This document shows, in pieces, positions 33,619-46,160 of a stretch of 64,000 nucleotides of DNA (within the stretch, counting starts at the first letter, position 1; each line of letters opens with the position of its first letter). The notes beneath the pieces are model-generated. The model ran no database searches. It had not been told where the DNA came from and saw only the letters and a list, made by a program, of their open reading frames with translations. The position numbers and the translations under genes are program-made. The stretch lies in NCBI GenBank assembly GCA_023630585.1, contig CM042536.1, positions 25,970,404 through 26,034,403 of the forward strand, in the 5' to 3' direction. This DNA comes from Cranoglanis bouderius. Its lineage: Eukaryota > Chordata > Actinopteri > Siluriformes > Cranoglanididae.

Positions 33619-35929
33619 GATAGATTTGTCATTTTGCTTCCGTAAGCCAGACTTGGAAGAAAAACACTCCTTGCACTGCTGCATTAGTGACACAAATCAA
33701 TCCGTAATGTAATCATAACCCCTCGGTCCAAAGTTATCCAGCTGGCAGTAGCCCAGCACTTGGATTTACACCAGCCATCCGTCTCTTGTTCCATCATAGC
33801 CAGCCCTCTATCCTCTCTGCATCGGTCTGCTGTGTCTCGGTGTGTGCTGGGTTTAGCATGGCAAATCTAACAATGACCAATCCATCAGACCCTAGATGTG
33901 TCATCATTTAGAGCTACACCAGGGTACAGTCTGAAGGGATTTGATTATTACACTCCAAATATCATTTCATATTCCCTTTTATTTAGGTGAATCACATGAG
34001 AGGATTTGGAGGAGTTTGCATAAATAATGCGGATAACTATCCATTCCAATGGTTCAATCAGAAATTACCTTCCTATAAAAAGGGTCCTGATTAGACCCAT
34101 CTTGTTTCATTTTCATTTCATATTCCCTTTCATTAGATGCCCAGCCTGGCTTGAAATAATATTTGGCTGACAGGGATCTGCAGATCTTTGTAATCTCCTT
34201 CACCTCCCTTATGTGGTGTGTGCTTGCTTTTTGGCCAAAAGACACACCAAGCATGAAATCACTTGTTTTCAAGAATGTTATGTTATCAGCAGGTCCAGCT
34301 TTGGGGACCTATGAATATTCTGTTTTCCTCTACCACATTAGTAGCAGGCATGCATCACATTGTTGCACTCCTTAGCTATAAGATTCTGCTGTGTTGTGTA
34401 GCTATTGACTGGCAATAGCTTTCCAGTGCTGTGGGATTTTGTTTTGATTTTCTAACACAACATTTCTCAAATAGAGTTTAAACAGTAGATACTGTATGCT
34501 GCAGCCCAAGTGTGCCCTTCAGTAAATGTTTTGGACCTTGTAACAAGGCATCTAAAAATGAAAAAAAAACCCTACTCATCATTACAGGCCTTAATTAACC
34601 ATGTTTAATTGAGTTCTAGTGAAAATTTTGCATCAGATGAGAACTACCAAAAAATGTCAAGGATTGAGCATTAATGCTCACCACGGTGTGGTGATAATGG
34701 CTTGGAGTGAGCATTGTGAAGCACAAATTTATGTATCTGAAGAAATAGTAGCATGTTTTAAGCCTTGAAAGTAGACACATTATGATTCTGTTTTTGTTTT
34801 CTGTTCTATTTCTGGTTTGTTATCCTATTGTGTTCACCTGTTATGTGTTACTTCTTAATTCATTTGTCTATGTAGTCTATAAATCTTGTGCACATTTGCA
34901 TCTTTAATTCCAAGCCTTGTTTTCCTAGTCCTGTTTGCTTCCTGGTTTTGAACTTTGGCTGTTTTTTTTGTTGATTGATTATGGATTACCCTATGTTGAT
35001 TCCGCATACCTATGTATTGACCCCCACTATGGACACTGACATTATCCATAGTACAGTAAATACACACTTGTGTCCTGCCACATTCATCCACACATTACAT
35101 TGACTTTCAAGTTTTTATTTGTGTGTTCTTATCACTACATGCAGGAGGATAGTTTGATAACTGAAAGATTTTTTTTTACTGTGCACTTTCATTTCAGTGA
35201 ATTACCACAGCTTACATCATATCCTGTATCCACTCTTAATTAAGTGAAGAACTAACCAAACAACATTCCTGGGCAATTTAGAAAGTTATTTGAGAGGTTT
35301 ATGTATTCACACAGAAACCAAACAAGAGATACGTAGCTTCCTGTGAGCATCCATTTCGGTCTGAGGTGGAAAACAGGAAGTTCTGAGTTGCGAGTTGTCA
35401 TGAATTTGAAGGGCAGCATTAGCCACTAATCTACAAAGCCTGATCCAGCTAATCAATATTAGAGGCAGGTGTGTTGGAACTAAACTCTACAGCAAGGTAG
35501 ATCTCCAGGAGCATATCTGGCTTTGTCACAGGACTCCCCCGTTACCTTCCTGTTTTCCTCACTCCTACTGGGATGCTTTTCAATGCCAAGCATGTGATGA
35601 ATGGATGTTCCAGGGAAGAACTGTCTTGCCAAGTTACTTTATAAGAACAAACTTTCACAGAAAACTGAGAAAAAAATTGAGATGTGCTGTGTATCTGTCT
35701 TTAGTGCTAACATCTTCCAGCTTCATAAGCCATGACATGGGTAGCAAAGTTACCACAGGGAGGTTATAACTAGATAACCTAGCTAATATAGACTGATTCA
35801 AATGAAATGGACAAGCTTCCATATTAGCTGTTCCATATGGTTGTGTTTGTGCAAGAGATGTAACTAATATTTTTGGGGGGAATTTTCGGGTCCCACAACA
35901 TGTTGGACGGGTGATTACTCCATCATTCA
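33619..35929. other. Intron 2 sequence
   Basis: No gene. The segment 34790-35060 has the look of a decayed LTR or leader (TCCTAGTCCTGTTTGCTTCC), and 35418-35520 (CCTGATCCAGCTAATCAATA, CCAGGAGCATATCTGGC) resembles a common fish repeat. Neither has visible ends. Confidence 0.35.
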
Positions 35930-36230
35930 GTCTCTTCAGCCTGTTTGTTTTTATCTTCGTCTTGCAAACTATCTATCTAGCTGTTTGTCAGTAGGTTCAG
36001 TGTGTGCTATAGATCTCAGCTTGATGTTACAGCTCTGTTCTATCTGTCTGTCTCTCTCTCTCTCTGTCTGTTTTTCTGTCTGCTCGTCTGTCAGTTTGTC
36101 TCTATCTGTCTGTCTCTGTCTATCTGTCTGTCATTAGGTTTCCTCAGTGTGTGCAATGAAATGGAGCTCTCAGCTTGATGTGACATCTCTGTTCTAACTG
36201 TCTGTCTGTCCATCTGTCTGTCAAACCATC

Positions 36231-36312
<82 letters not shown>

Positions 36313-36479
36313 GATCTATCTATCTATCTATCTATCTATCTGCCTGCTTGCCTGCATATCTATCTATCTAAGCTTTATGAAACAGCTCTGTTCTAACTGT
36401 ATATCTATCTGTCTGTCTGCCTGTCATTAGGTTCAAGTTTCTTCAGTGTGTGCAGAGCAACTGAGATCTCAGATTGATG

Positions 36480-36565
<86 letters not shown>

Positions 36566-36566
36566 G
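35930..36566. repeat. Compound tetranucleotide satellite with reiterated spacer
   Basis: Two large CTAT arrays (about 36231-36340 and 36481-36565), with CTGT arrays between, alternate with a spacer. The spacer (TTAGGTTCAGTGTGTGC, then ATCTCAGCTTGATGT, then CAGCTCTGTTCTA) occurs near 35993, 36136 and 36429 in diverged form. The whole block is therefore a higher-order repeat. Confidence 0.85.
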
Positions 36567-39260
36567 TGAACATGTGTGTGTGTGTGTATCTCAGGGTTGC
36601 TGGACACAGTAGTTCAGCGATTTGTGGTAATCAGAGTGTGGTCTGATGTGTGTCACAGACTCTCAGGAAATAATCTAGCAGGCACAATAGGGCATTGTGT
36701 GAGTGCAGCTGCATCGCCTAGAGCAATTAAAAAGACCTGATGCTGTGTCTCTGAGTGTGTGCGTATATGTGTGGGTGTTTGTGTTTGTGTCTGTGTGTCC
36801 ACTGGTTTGATCGAGGTGGCTTCAGATGGTTTCATTTTGTGGTGTGATATGCAGATTTGGTGACCTTTTAAAAAAATTGAAATAGCTTTTGTTGGCTTGG
36901 AGAGAGCCGCTGCGACAAACTGACCTTTCCTACTGCAGTTAAACACAGGAAATTGGCACCAGGTGCTTAAAATATTGACCTCTGAGGAATTTCCCCGTTG
37001 TGATGTATTCTAAATGCTTGTATACAAACAAATACAAATCATCAAGAAAACAAATTGCGTGGAATAGAGATTGCATGAAAAAGTGACTAGAAGAGAGAGG
37101 GATGATGGGGAGGGACAGAATCACGGCAGACATGACACACATAAAGCAACGTTTCCTCTAATGGCATCTTTTCACTCTATATCCCCCTTCCCCCCATCAG
37201 TCAGGATTCCTCAGTAGTAATCCTCCTCCCTGTGCATTCATACATCCATACAACTTTCCATCTGTCCCTCATTCTTCCCTGGAATCGACTTCTTTAATCT
37301 GTTCTCATTCCGTAACACACTGGGAGAGATTAGACTCCAGTCCCAAGCTTCCTCATAATATTGTGGCTGTGTTTATATTGCAAATATTATTGTCAATCCA
37401 AATTAATTAATTCCAATTACAGATGCCATTTGAACCGTTCATGCGAGGTATTTAGTGTTAACATTACCAAAAAAAACCCTAAAAGCTAACAAATCTTATA
37501 GAAATGTAATTAGCAGTTTAACACGTTAGCTGAGTTTTCGATCATCTCTTCAATTACAGTATATCAGAAGGCAAGAAGAAAAAATGGTGTTCAACATCAA
37601 AACCTTGCTAACTAAGTGTGATTTTTTTTTTTCACATGATGAATGTCATGATTTGATCAGAGTTGTTGAATAGTTAGGTGCCATAGCAAAATGGAGGCTA
37701 TTCAACTCAATTTATAATCAGATACCAGCTGTCAAAATGTCAGTGATATTTCTGTGCCATGACATCATCATCAAACAAATGATAAAAACAAAGATCATCA
37801 TCAAAACAAAGAAGAGAGCTCACACACTTTGTAACGGCAAAATACAGTTTTAAAATGATGAAAGGAATTATTAAAAAGAAATGTAGTCAACAGAACAGAC
37901 TGAATGAATCAGTGAATTTCCCCCCACCGATGTTAGCGTGAACAGAGATCATGTGAAGAGACAATGTTTGAATGCGACAAAGTCTAACTAGCAAGTTAGC
38001 TTTAGTGACTGGTGAGTTAGTCCATTTACGCTTGCTAGTGAACAGTTTCTGGCAGTCTGCAGACAAAACTAAGAACACAGACATGACTGTTAGCTAGCTA
38101 CAAGACTGTTAGTCCCTTTATATTTGCTAGTGAGCAATTTCTAGCAATCTGTGGATAAAAATAAGAAAATAGATATGACTGTTAGCTAGCTGTTGGCTGG
38201 CGACAAGCCTGTTAGCTACGTACAAGACTGTTAGCTAGCTACAAGACATACTGTACATCTCACTTACTCTTATATGCTAACTTGGTCAGAGTGACAGTTT
38301 TCTTTCCCATTTTGTTTAAACTTCCATCTTACTGGAGCACAATGATAGATGACAAGATTCAGGCCCTTAAGCTAGGTACAAATGGGGTTCAATAACAGCT
38401 AATTGGATTTGAAAAGCATTCAAACTGTGAGGAAAACAGGTTTACAATAGGAAACCTGGAAGTGTACTGAAGACCAACCACCTACAGTAGCAAAAAGCAG
38501 TAATGGTCTGTAAGCTTAGTTATTAGTGCTTTTATTTTTCTCTCATCCTGTTTTTTTTTCTCTTCTTTGTTTCTTTTTCTCTTTTTATCTCCCCTCTCCA
38601 TGCCCCATGTTGCTAATTAGTGCTTGTGCAAGTGGAGGGGAAATCAATTAATGACCATTGAAATAAAGTAGAAATAAAATGGAGCCCAGCAGAGGGAGAG
38701 CAGGAGGCAGACACATGGCAAATGTCACCATGTTGTTTTGCTACATAATTAGGGAGTTAATGGAAACCTAAATGAACGTGACGGCGTCCTTCTCGACATT
38801 GGAATGGAGACTCCGCAAGGGGTGGCGTGGCGGTTGATCGAACAGGAGAGGCACGGCATGGCACCTATTAACGAATGATTACAGCTTATGAAAAATGTAG
38901 CGCAAACTTATTCAGATCAATGCCTTATATGTAGGCAACTATTGTGTTCATGTAAAATGAGTCAATCAAGTGTGTTGCTGCTACCGCTGTGGCTAATTAT
39001 AGGTAATTATTATTGATTACGTTTGATGGGGCATGACCAGCTGTTCTCGACTGGAAAAGTAATTTCAGTTTGAGCACCCAAATGCTGCTGGGCTGGAGTC
39101 AATAATCAGTGCCATCAGACTCTTGTGAGTCTGATCCAAAGGTTGCCAAACTTCAAGGTTTAACTGTTAGGAAGCTGCCACCAGAATGAAACACTGACCA
39201 CACTGTCACAGAACTGAGTAGTCCTAAGCTCAGTGCATAAAATCATGCAGATACAGGTCA
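36567..39260. other. Intron 2 sequence
   Basis: No gene. It contains a 92-bp tandem duplication (38016-38200, see its own entry). The repeat-free segment 38600-39080 is rich in TAATTA, ATTAATGA and TTGATTACG words. It is the best candidate in the window for a conserved regulatory element. Confidence 0.4.
38016..38200. repeat. 92-bp tandem duplication
   Basis: GTTAGTCCATTTACGCTTGC at 38016 recurs as GTTAGTCCCTTTATATTTGC at 38108. Both are followed by TAGTGA, CAATTTCT/CAGTTTCT, a GACATGACTG/GATATGACTG block and TTAGCTAGCT. Additional TTAGCTA(G)CTACAAGAC words follow to about 38250. Confidence 0.8.
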
Positions 39261-39620
39261 AGAGCTTTCAGTTAATGTTCAAATCAAACAAAAAAAATGT
39301 GATCAGAGGATGGCCAAACTGGTCTGAGCTGGCAGTAACTCAAATAACCACCCTTTACAAACGTGGTAAGCAGAAAAGCATCTCAAAACACACAGCACAC
39401 TGAATCCTGAGGCAGATGAGCTACAAGACTAGAAGACCGCATCAGGTTCCACTATTGTCAGCCAAGAACATGAATCTAAAGCTGAGTTCCGCGTTACGAG
39501 ATGGCTTCCTGCTCAGCGTGGTTGTAAAGAGTGGTTATTTGAGTTACTGCCAGCTTGAACCAGTTTGGCCATCCTCTGATCACATTTTTCTCATTTGATT
39601 TGAACATTAACTGAAAGCTC
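39261..39620. mobile_element. Inverted-repeat element family C (MITE-like), copy 1
   Basis: The left arm (GAGCTTTCAGTTAATGTTCA, then GTGATCAGAGGATGGCCAAAC and GGCAGTAACTCAAATAACCA) is matched in inverted orientation by the right arm ending at 39620. Arms are about 110 bp with few differences. No target duplication is evident at these ends. A related fragment lies at 60040-60320. Confidence 0.8.
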
Positions 39621-40189
39621 ATTTCTACAATTGTGTATTTTAGAAATACCCACAGGGATTTTGTCTTGCCAGTTTGATGGGATAACAGGCTGCTGTTCCA
39701 TCAAAGGAAAAGACTCCCGCTGTCTGACTTCAGATGGTTTGTAGCCGGTGGCCAAATAGCCGGTGTTTATCGGATCATTACGCAGCATGACATGGTGATT
39801 CAAAAGCCCCTGGGTCAGTGCAGTCTCCAGCGCACGATGACATTGTTGTAAAGATGCTGTTTAGTGAGGAGGTGATGGGTGATTGGATCCTGGCCAAACC
39901 TAAATGGACTGTAATGGCCAGATCAGTACTGGAATGTAAACAAAAAGAGTAGCACGGATGTAAAATTAATGAGAGAATCACTGGACTAAATATATCTAGC
40001 TCGGATTACAGATATCCTCCATCTTTTTCTGAATGGAATGTACGTATATTGATGTTGGTTGTTAAATTTGGAGACTGATGCCGAACCATCTTGTTTGGTT
40101 CAGCTGTTGCTCATCTTTTACATGTGTTTCTGTGGAAGTTAACTTTTCCCAACAATATAACAACTGCTTTGGATTATCTCCATGATTCC
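39621..40189. other. Intron 2 sequence
   Basis: No gene or element recognised. Confidence 0.4.
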
Positions 40190-40510
40190 GACAGGTTACA
40201 GAGAAACTGGAAAGCGCAAAGTCCTGAAGACTTTCCCATGGAGGAAAACCTTCTACACTGACACTGGAGACTACTTTGTTAAATGTTAAATAAACATTTC
40301 TTTACAGAAATTACACTTTTTAAATAACAACAACAAAAAAAATCTTGGATTATATGGAATGTCCACCATAATCCTTGTTGTTACTATAGAAACAAGAACG
40401 TATTAGAACAACCGCATTAATATAAACCCTTGATTAGAATTACAGCTGGCATTACTGTCCGAGCTGGTGTTATAAACAATTATTCAACACCTTCTAACCA
40501 CCTTCTAATC
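40190..40510 (+). repeat. Foldback repeat family A, copy
   Basis: Contains CACTGACACTGGAGACTAC (40256), GTTACTATAGAAACAAGAACG (40379), GCATTAATATAAACC and AACACCTTCTAACCACCTTC, in the same order as in the copy at 20664. Confidence 0.7.
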
Positions 40511-41267
40511 TCCAGTGTGAGTAGTTATCCCTTTTTCTATTCTTTTCTACATCGTTTTTTGATGATCCCTGGGGTCACACTATTGCATGGTAACCCAGGT
40601 GGCTACAAGAGTGTAATGACTCTTTATTTCGATCCTCATCTTCCATGCTGAGGCTGAGATTTGTATAATCTGTGTGTGGTTATTGCTGCTCTGACCCCAG
40701 GTTAATGCCGCACTAGGAATTTAGATTTAGTGTTTCCCAGGCCTGCTCCTCCTATTTCTCCCTGCACTACACATTTTATTTTGTTCTTGTGCACTAATAC
40801 ACCCCATGAAGGGTTTATTAAGGACCTGATATATGGAGAAGGATTTTTGCAGTACATGGTGGGAAATCCAAGTTCAGGACAGGCATTAGTGCATTTCTAT
40901 GTCGAAAATAGCAAAATGGATTAGGGATTAGATATGGAAAGGTTTAATGTTGGATTTATGTTCCAATCAGATAGCATTCTTTGAAACCCACACAAGCGGT
41001 GTAAGTGATGATGTCATGACAATATCATGATTGATTACGTTACAATATACTTTTCTGAGATAATGCGGGTAGCGTCACTACTTTTATAACACTGAACAAC
41101 TCTGTTTTGATGCTTTTTGTTTTCTTTTTTTTCCGCTTCTGTGTTAAAAGAATCATTTCATAATGCATACTGTTGAGTATAAAAGTTGCTTCCTTCAAAC
41201 TTTATCTAAAATTAAACATTAAAAAATGACATGCTGGTGTCACCTATAACAACATCATAACTTATGA
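40511..41267. other. Intron 2 sequence
   Basis: No gene or element recognised. Confidence 0.4.
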
Positions 41268-42678
41268 TCTAGCCACAGGAGGTCACAAGCCAGTGTACTT
41301 TTTGTGCCGGTCCCAAGCCCGGACAAATAGAGAGGGTTGTGTCAGGAAGGACATCCGACGTAAAACTTTTGCCAAATTCAATATGCGAATCACTAACATG
41401 ACTTCCATACCAGATCGGTCGGGGCCCGGGTTAACAACGACCGCCATCGGTGCCCTTGACCTACAGGGCACTGGTGGAAATTGGGCTACTGTTGGTCGAA
41501 GAAGGAGAGGAGGAAGGTGTGTTAGAGGAGGAAGGCGTGTCCGTAGGCAGAGAGAGAAGAGGAAAGGCAGGAGTTTAGGACTGAAAGTAGGGACTTTGAA
41601 TGTTGGTACGATGACAGGTAAAGGCAGAGAGCTGGTAGATATGATGCAGAGGAGGAAAGTCGACATTCTGTGTGTCCAGGAGACCAGGTGGAAAGGGAAC
41701 AAGGCTAGAAGCATTGGAGCAGGGTTTAAACTGTTTTATCATGGTGTGGACAGGAAGAGAAATGGAGTAGGAGTGATCCTGAAGGAGGAGTTTGTGAAGA
41801 ATGTTCTGGAGGTAAAGAGAGTGTCAGATAGGTTGATGAGTCTGAAGCTGGAAATTGAAGGTGTGATGTTGAATGTTGTTAGTGCTTACGCTCCACAAGT
41901 AGGTTGTGAGCAAGAGGAGAAAGACAGATTCTGGAGCGAGCTTGAGGAAGTGATGCAGAGTGTTCCCAGATGTGAGAGAGTGGTGAAAGGGGCAGACTTT
42001 AATGGACATGTTGGTGAAGGGAATAGTGGGGATGAGGAAGTGATGGGCAGGTTTGGTCTTCAGGTAAGGAACCCAGAAGGACAGAGGTTGGTAGACTTTG
42101 CTAAAAGTATGGAGATGGCTGTGGTGAACACGTACTTTCAGAAGAGGCAGGAACACAGGGTGACATATAAGAGTGGTGACAGGAGCACACAGGTGGACTA
42201 TATCTTATGTAGACACTGTAATCTGATGGAGATTAGCGATTGCAAAGTAGTGGTAGGAGAGAGTGTAGCTAGACAGCATAGGATGGTGGTGTGTAAGATG
42301 ACTCTGGTGGTGAGGAAGATGAAGAGAGCAAAGACAGAGCAGAAGACAAAGTGGTGGAAGTTGGAAAAGGAAGAGTGCTGTACGGTTGTCAGGGAGTAGT
42401 TGAGACAGGCTTTAGGTGGTCAGGAGGTGCTTCCAGATGACTGGACTACTACAGCCAAAGTGATCAGGGAGACAGGTAGGAAGGTGCTAGGTGTGTCATC
42501 TGGAAGGAGGAAAGAAGACAAGGAGACTTGGTGGTGGAATGAGGAAGTTCAGGAGAGTATCCAGAAGAAGAGGTTAGCTAGGAAGAAGTGGGACAGTGAG
42601 AGGACGGAGGAAAGTAGACCGGAATATAGGGAGATGCAGCATGAGGTTAAGATAGAGGTGGCAAAGGCCAAACAGAAA
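41268..42678 (+). mobile_element. RTE-like LINE, copy 2, 3'-truncated
   Basis: It starts at TCTAGCCACAGGAGGTC, the same 5' region as the copy at 30499, and runs to AGGCCAAACAGAAA. There homology stops and T-rich unrelated sequence follows. About 1.9 kb, including the reverse transcriptase core and the 3' end, is absent. The two copies are nearly identical over the shared 1.4 kb. No matching target duplication is seen, as expected if the 3' end was removed after insertion. Confidence 0.9.
41293..42399 (+). pseudogene. LINE endonuclease domain, copy 2, uninterrupted up to TAG
   Basis: This copy retains the block missing from copy 1 (STQVDYILCRHCNLMEISD, then ARQHRMVVCKM), so the endonuclease domain is complete: QETRWKG, SAYAPQ, ADFNGHVGEG, VDYILC and the final His. 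The GAD catalytic block is preceded by VVKG instead of VVIG. The frame ends at a TAG (42397-42399), and the same frame continues directly downstream as LRQALGGQEVLPDDW until homology ends. Copy 1 has a TAG at the same site. Confidence 0.88.
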
Positions 42679-42734
42679 AATTGCATTCTTTTTTTTTGTA
42701 CCCATTTTTCCAAGGGTTTTTACACATTGTGACA

Positions 42735-43075
42735 TACTGTATATGTCAGGAATAAAACATGACAGGGCGTGATTATGTTCCTATAACAGCACGTCACAAA
42801 TTGTTTTATTTCTCTTATACAACATCAGTTTGCCAATGATCAAAATTTTCTAACATATTCATGGATCACACATCATACTTGTTATCCGTTTATGCCGTGG
42901 AACGTCCATGAAACAAGTTGTTACTATAGAAACTGTAACATATTAGAATTAATAGAAACCTGTGGTTCAAATTACATCCTGCATCCTGTCAAAGCTGCTG
43001 TTATAGAATAATATTCAACACCTTCTGACCAATCAGAATGGAGAATTCATCAGCACAGTGGTGTATGGTGTCAAT
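42735..43075 (+). repeat. Foldback repeat family A, internally deleted copy
   Basis: It runs from GGAATAAAACATGACAGGGC through TTCCTATAACAGCACG, CCGTTTATGCCGTGGAACG and TCCATGAAACAAG, then jumps to GTTACTATAGAAAC. It ends with CCTTCTGACCAATCAGAATG. The middle part present in the copy at 20664 is missing. Confidence 0.75.
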
Positions 43076-44322
43076 CGAAGGTTTTTTTTTGTTTTTTTTT
43101 AACATTTGCAGTTTCTTGTTTTATTACAGTTTAATCACTATTATTGCCAAAGACTAAACCCATCGATATAGAATTGAAATGAAATATTTGTGGAACTGTG
43201 TATTTACTACTTAACTACTACTGTATTAACTAAACAAAATTTTTTTTTTCACATTCTCCCTTTCCTGTGGAAGTTCACTGACTTTTTGTCTGGGTGAATT
43301 TTATTCTCACTGCTCACTGCTCACAGCAAACCAACTCACCCTTCCAATCCAATCACATACTCTACCACACTACTCACACAATGGACTCACGCGAAGCTCT
43401 AAAACTTCTCTGATGGAAAACTCCAACCGTTTTATATTCCCCAACCCCGTCTGTCCTCGCAAGCCTCTCAGTCACCCTGACGAAAATTCATCTGGCGTTT
43501 CATTACGAGAGAAACACTTTCCCTTCCCAACAGGCACTTCAGCATAAATATCCCATGAGGTGCCTAATATCAACAGTGGCCTCGCATTGTGACGATGGAT
43601 TTATGGCTCTCGGACTACTTCTGCGCCTGCCTCACCTCCCACCGTAAAAGGCTTTGTGCTGCATGAATCACATTTACACTGATGGTACCCAGCTCATAAA
43701 TCAAACCTGGATATTAGTCTTGCCTTTAGTCTGAATAACTCTCCTTTACTCATTTAGCTGTGGTAGAAACAGAAGAAATTTTGATCTTTGGTTTCTCCTC
43801 TCTCTAAGAGGTGTGAGACCTTTTATCCTTTACCTTTTTTTTTGCATCTAACACCAGGATACTGATTAGCGAAGAGCACAATTAAGTTGCTCCGTGTGAG
43901 ACGAGTAGGTTAATTTGCATGCCATTTCAAAAGAGAGCATTCTGCAGGGAAATTACGACAACACATTTTCATCATACCAACTGGGTGATGACAGAAAAAA
44001 ACAGCCTCTGTGTTTTGTTGCAGTTCTTTTAAATGCATTAAACAGAGGCTGGATGTTTCACTAGGCCTACTTAGTCACACACAAAGAAGTGAAGAATGTA
44101 CAGTACTACTTAGGCGGAGCACTCAGACGGAAACGTTTGAGAATATCACGCTGTGGCTTAATGGAAAAACGTAAGCAGGCCCATGTCATTTGCAAAAAGA
44201 CTCACTTGTTTGAGTAGCGCTATTCTAAGAATTACCTTGGTCCTCGATTTAAGGACATTTTCCAAAGCCAAAGCCAAAAATTGAGTTTTCAAGAACCTGC
44301 ATTATGTTGTATATACAGTCTG

Positions 44323-44369
<47 letters not shown>

Positions 44370-45639
44370 GCAGAAACGTCTGGTATAAATGGACTAAAGT
44401 AATATTCAAATAGAAAATGACATCAGTATCAGATTCATTTTTGTCACCCATATCAGATTATTTGTTAACAACAGTCTTAATGTGGATCTATTTGGATTTT
44501 TGTATAACCAAGAGCAACAGCAACAGTAATGGTTGGGAGAAAAATACACCGAGTGATATGAAGAAGTGAAGCAGGGGCTGATTTCTTTCTAGCCCACACT
44601 GTAGATTCATGCAGCCAGTCAGTGACAGTCATGTCAGGCCACCAGATATGTTGCTGTTGCACTTGGTTCTTTAAAAATAATCCGTTGGACAGGATGTAGA
44701 TGGACCATTTGACAAAGTATATGAGAGCTCAACTTTTAGTAACTTAGGAACTATTTTTTGTCATGTAAAGGAAGTCAGGAATGGCATGGGAAAAAGCAGC
44801 TCCATGAATAAAATACTTTTCTAATATGCATAGACCACAATCACGGTAACAATGAATCCAACACCTCCTCACTTACTCGAGCTTCTATGAGTGACGAGGG
44901 AAGCCGTACGATTGGAGCGATTTTGTAATGAATGTGATTGTCAGTGATGAATATGGGTGGGCTGAGTTAAACTAGTCAGTGGGCATGAAACATCACGTTC
45001 TTCATATGCATGTCTTGACACATCTGTCAGCTCTCCCTCCCACCACAGACAAGCTTTGTGTGGACCGCTTAAAGGATTCAATTCAACTGTCAATTGTTGC
45101 AGAAGTTCTGATGGATGCTTTTATAATGCAACGTCCATAATGTTATGAAATGCCAAGCTTGTAGTGCTCAAGTCCATATTAAATGGAGCTGCTGGCAGAA
45201 AATGCAGCAGGTACTGTTTATTCAGTGTACACTTAATTGTTTTTGACTTCAATGTAATAACTATGATGGGGGCGGTCTATCGTTTGAAAAATGTGGAGCA
45301 AGCAAGTCTGTCTAGGTTACACTGAAAATGTCCAAGTAACTTTGGCTGGACGTATCAGTGTTGCATTAAGATATGAATGAATGCATTTAATTGATGTAAA
45401 ATATTTGTATAAAATATAAACAGTGCTTAAATTATGAGTTCAAAGGCTCAATGTCTGATTATCGTCGGTTCCATTTTGGAACTGAATACAGTTGTATATG
45501 GTTGGTTGATTCAGTAAAGTACATTCAGTACCTTTGTTTAACGCTGCGGAATGCGTAATGTTTGCTAATGTTTACCAAGTATATATTGATATTCGGAAGA
45601 ATGATTGGTTATTGGAATATTTCAATTTTCAATTTTGGT
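43076..45639. other. Intron 2 sequence
   Basis: No gene. A TA microsatellite lies at 44324-44364. The repeat-free segment 43430-43720 has balanced composition and could be a conserved element; this is an inference only. Confidence 0.4.
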
Positions 45640-45987
45640 GGGGGGCACGGTGGCTTAGTGGTTAGCATGTTTGCCTCGTACCTCTGGGGTTGGGGGCTCA
45701 AATCCTGCCTCTGCCCTGTGTGCACGGAGCTTGCATGTTCTCCCCGTGCTTCGTGGGTTTCCTCTGGGTACTCTGGTTTCTTTCCCCAGTCCAAAGACAT
45801 GCATCATAGGTTGATTGGCATCTCTAAATTGTCCGTAGAGTGCGAATGTGTGTGTGATTGTGCCCTGTGATGGGTTGGCACCCCGTCCAGGGTGTCCCCT
45901 GCCTTGTGCCCCGAGTTCCCTGGGATAGGCTCCAGGCTCCCCTGCGACCCTGTGTATGATAAGCGGCATGAAAAACGGATGGTGTCA
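45640..45987 (+). mobile_element. tRNA-derived SINE, forward orientation
   Basis: The head GGGGGGCACGGTGGCTTAGT, GGTTAGCATG (A box) and GGTTGGGGGCTCAAATCC (B box) are visible. The body matches the copy at 4778-5114 in reverse (CAAAGACATGCATCATAGG, TTGGCACCCCGTCCAGGG, CCTGGGATAGGCTCCAGG) and ends near AAAACGGATGG. Confidence 0.85.
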
Positions 45988-46160
45988 CCTTGTTAGATGT
46001 GATGCTTTTTATTGTCCTCCATTCAGCAGAAAGTCCCATCTAACCTTTACAGTCCTCAAAAAAAGCAAACAACAGTGAGAACATACTAGTTGCAGCAGCA
46101 TGCTAGGTTTTGGTAGGCTTGGGTTTTGGCCATTAAACATCAACAGCCCAACCCTTCTGT

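Noticed and set aside
36233..36565. CTAT arrays considered as a CRISPR-like or centromeric array
   Set aside because: They are simple tetranucleotide repeats with a diverged spacer; CRISPR arrays do not occur in animal genomes.
42679..42735. T-rich stretch after LINE copy 2 as a retroposon poly(A) tail in reverse
   Set aside because: It is on the wrong side and wrong strand for the element's tail and is short and impure.
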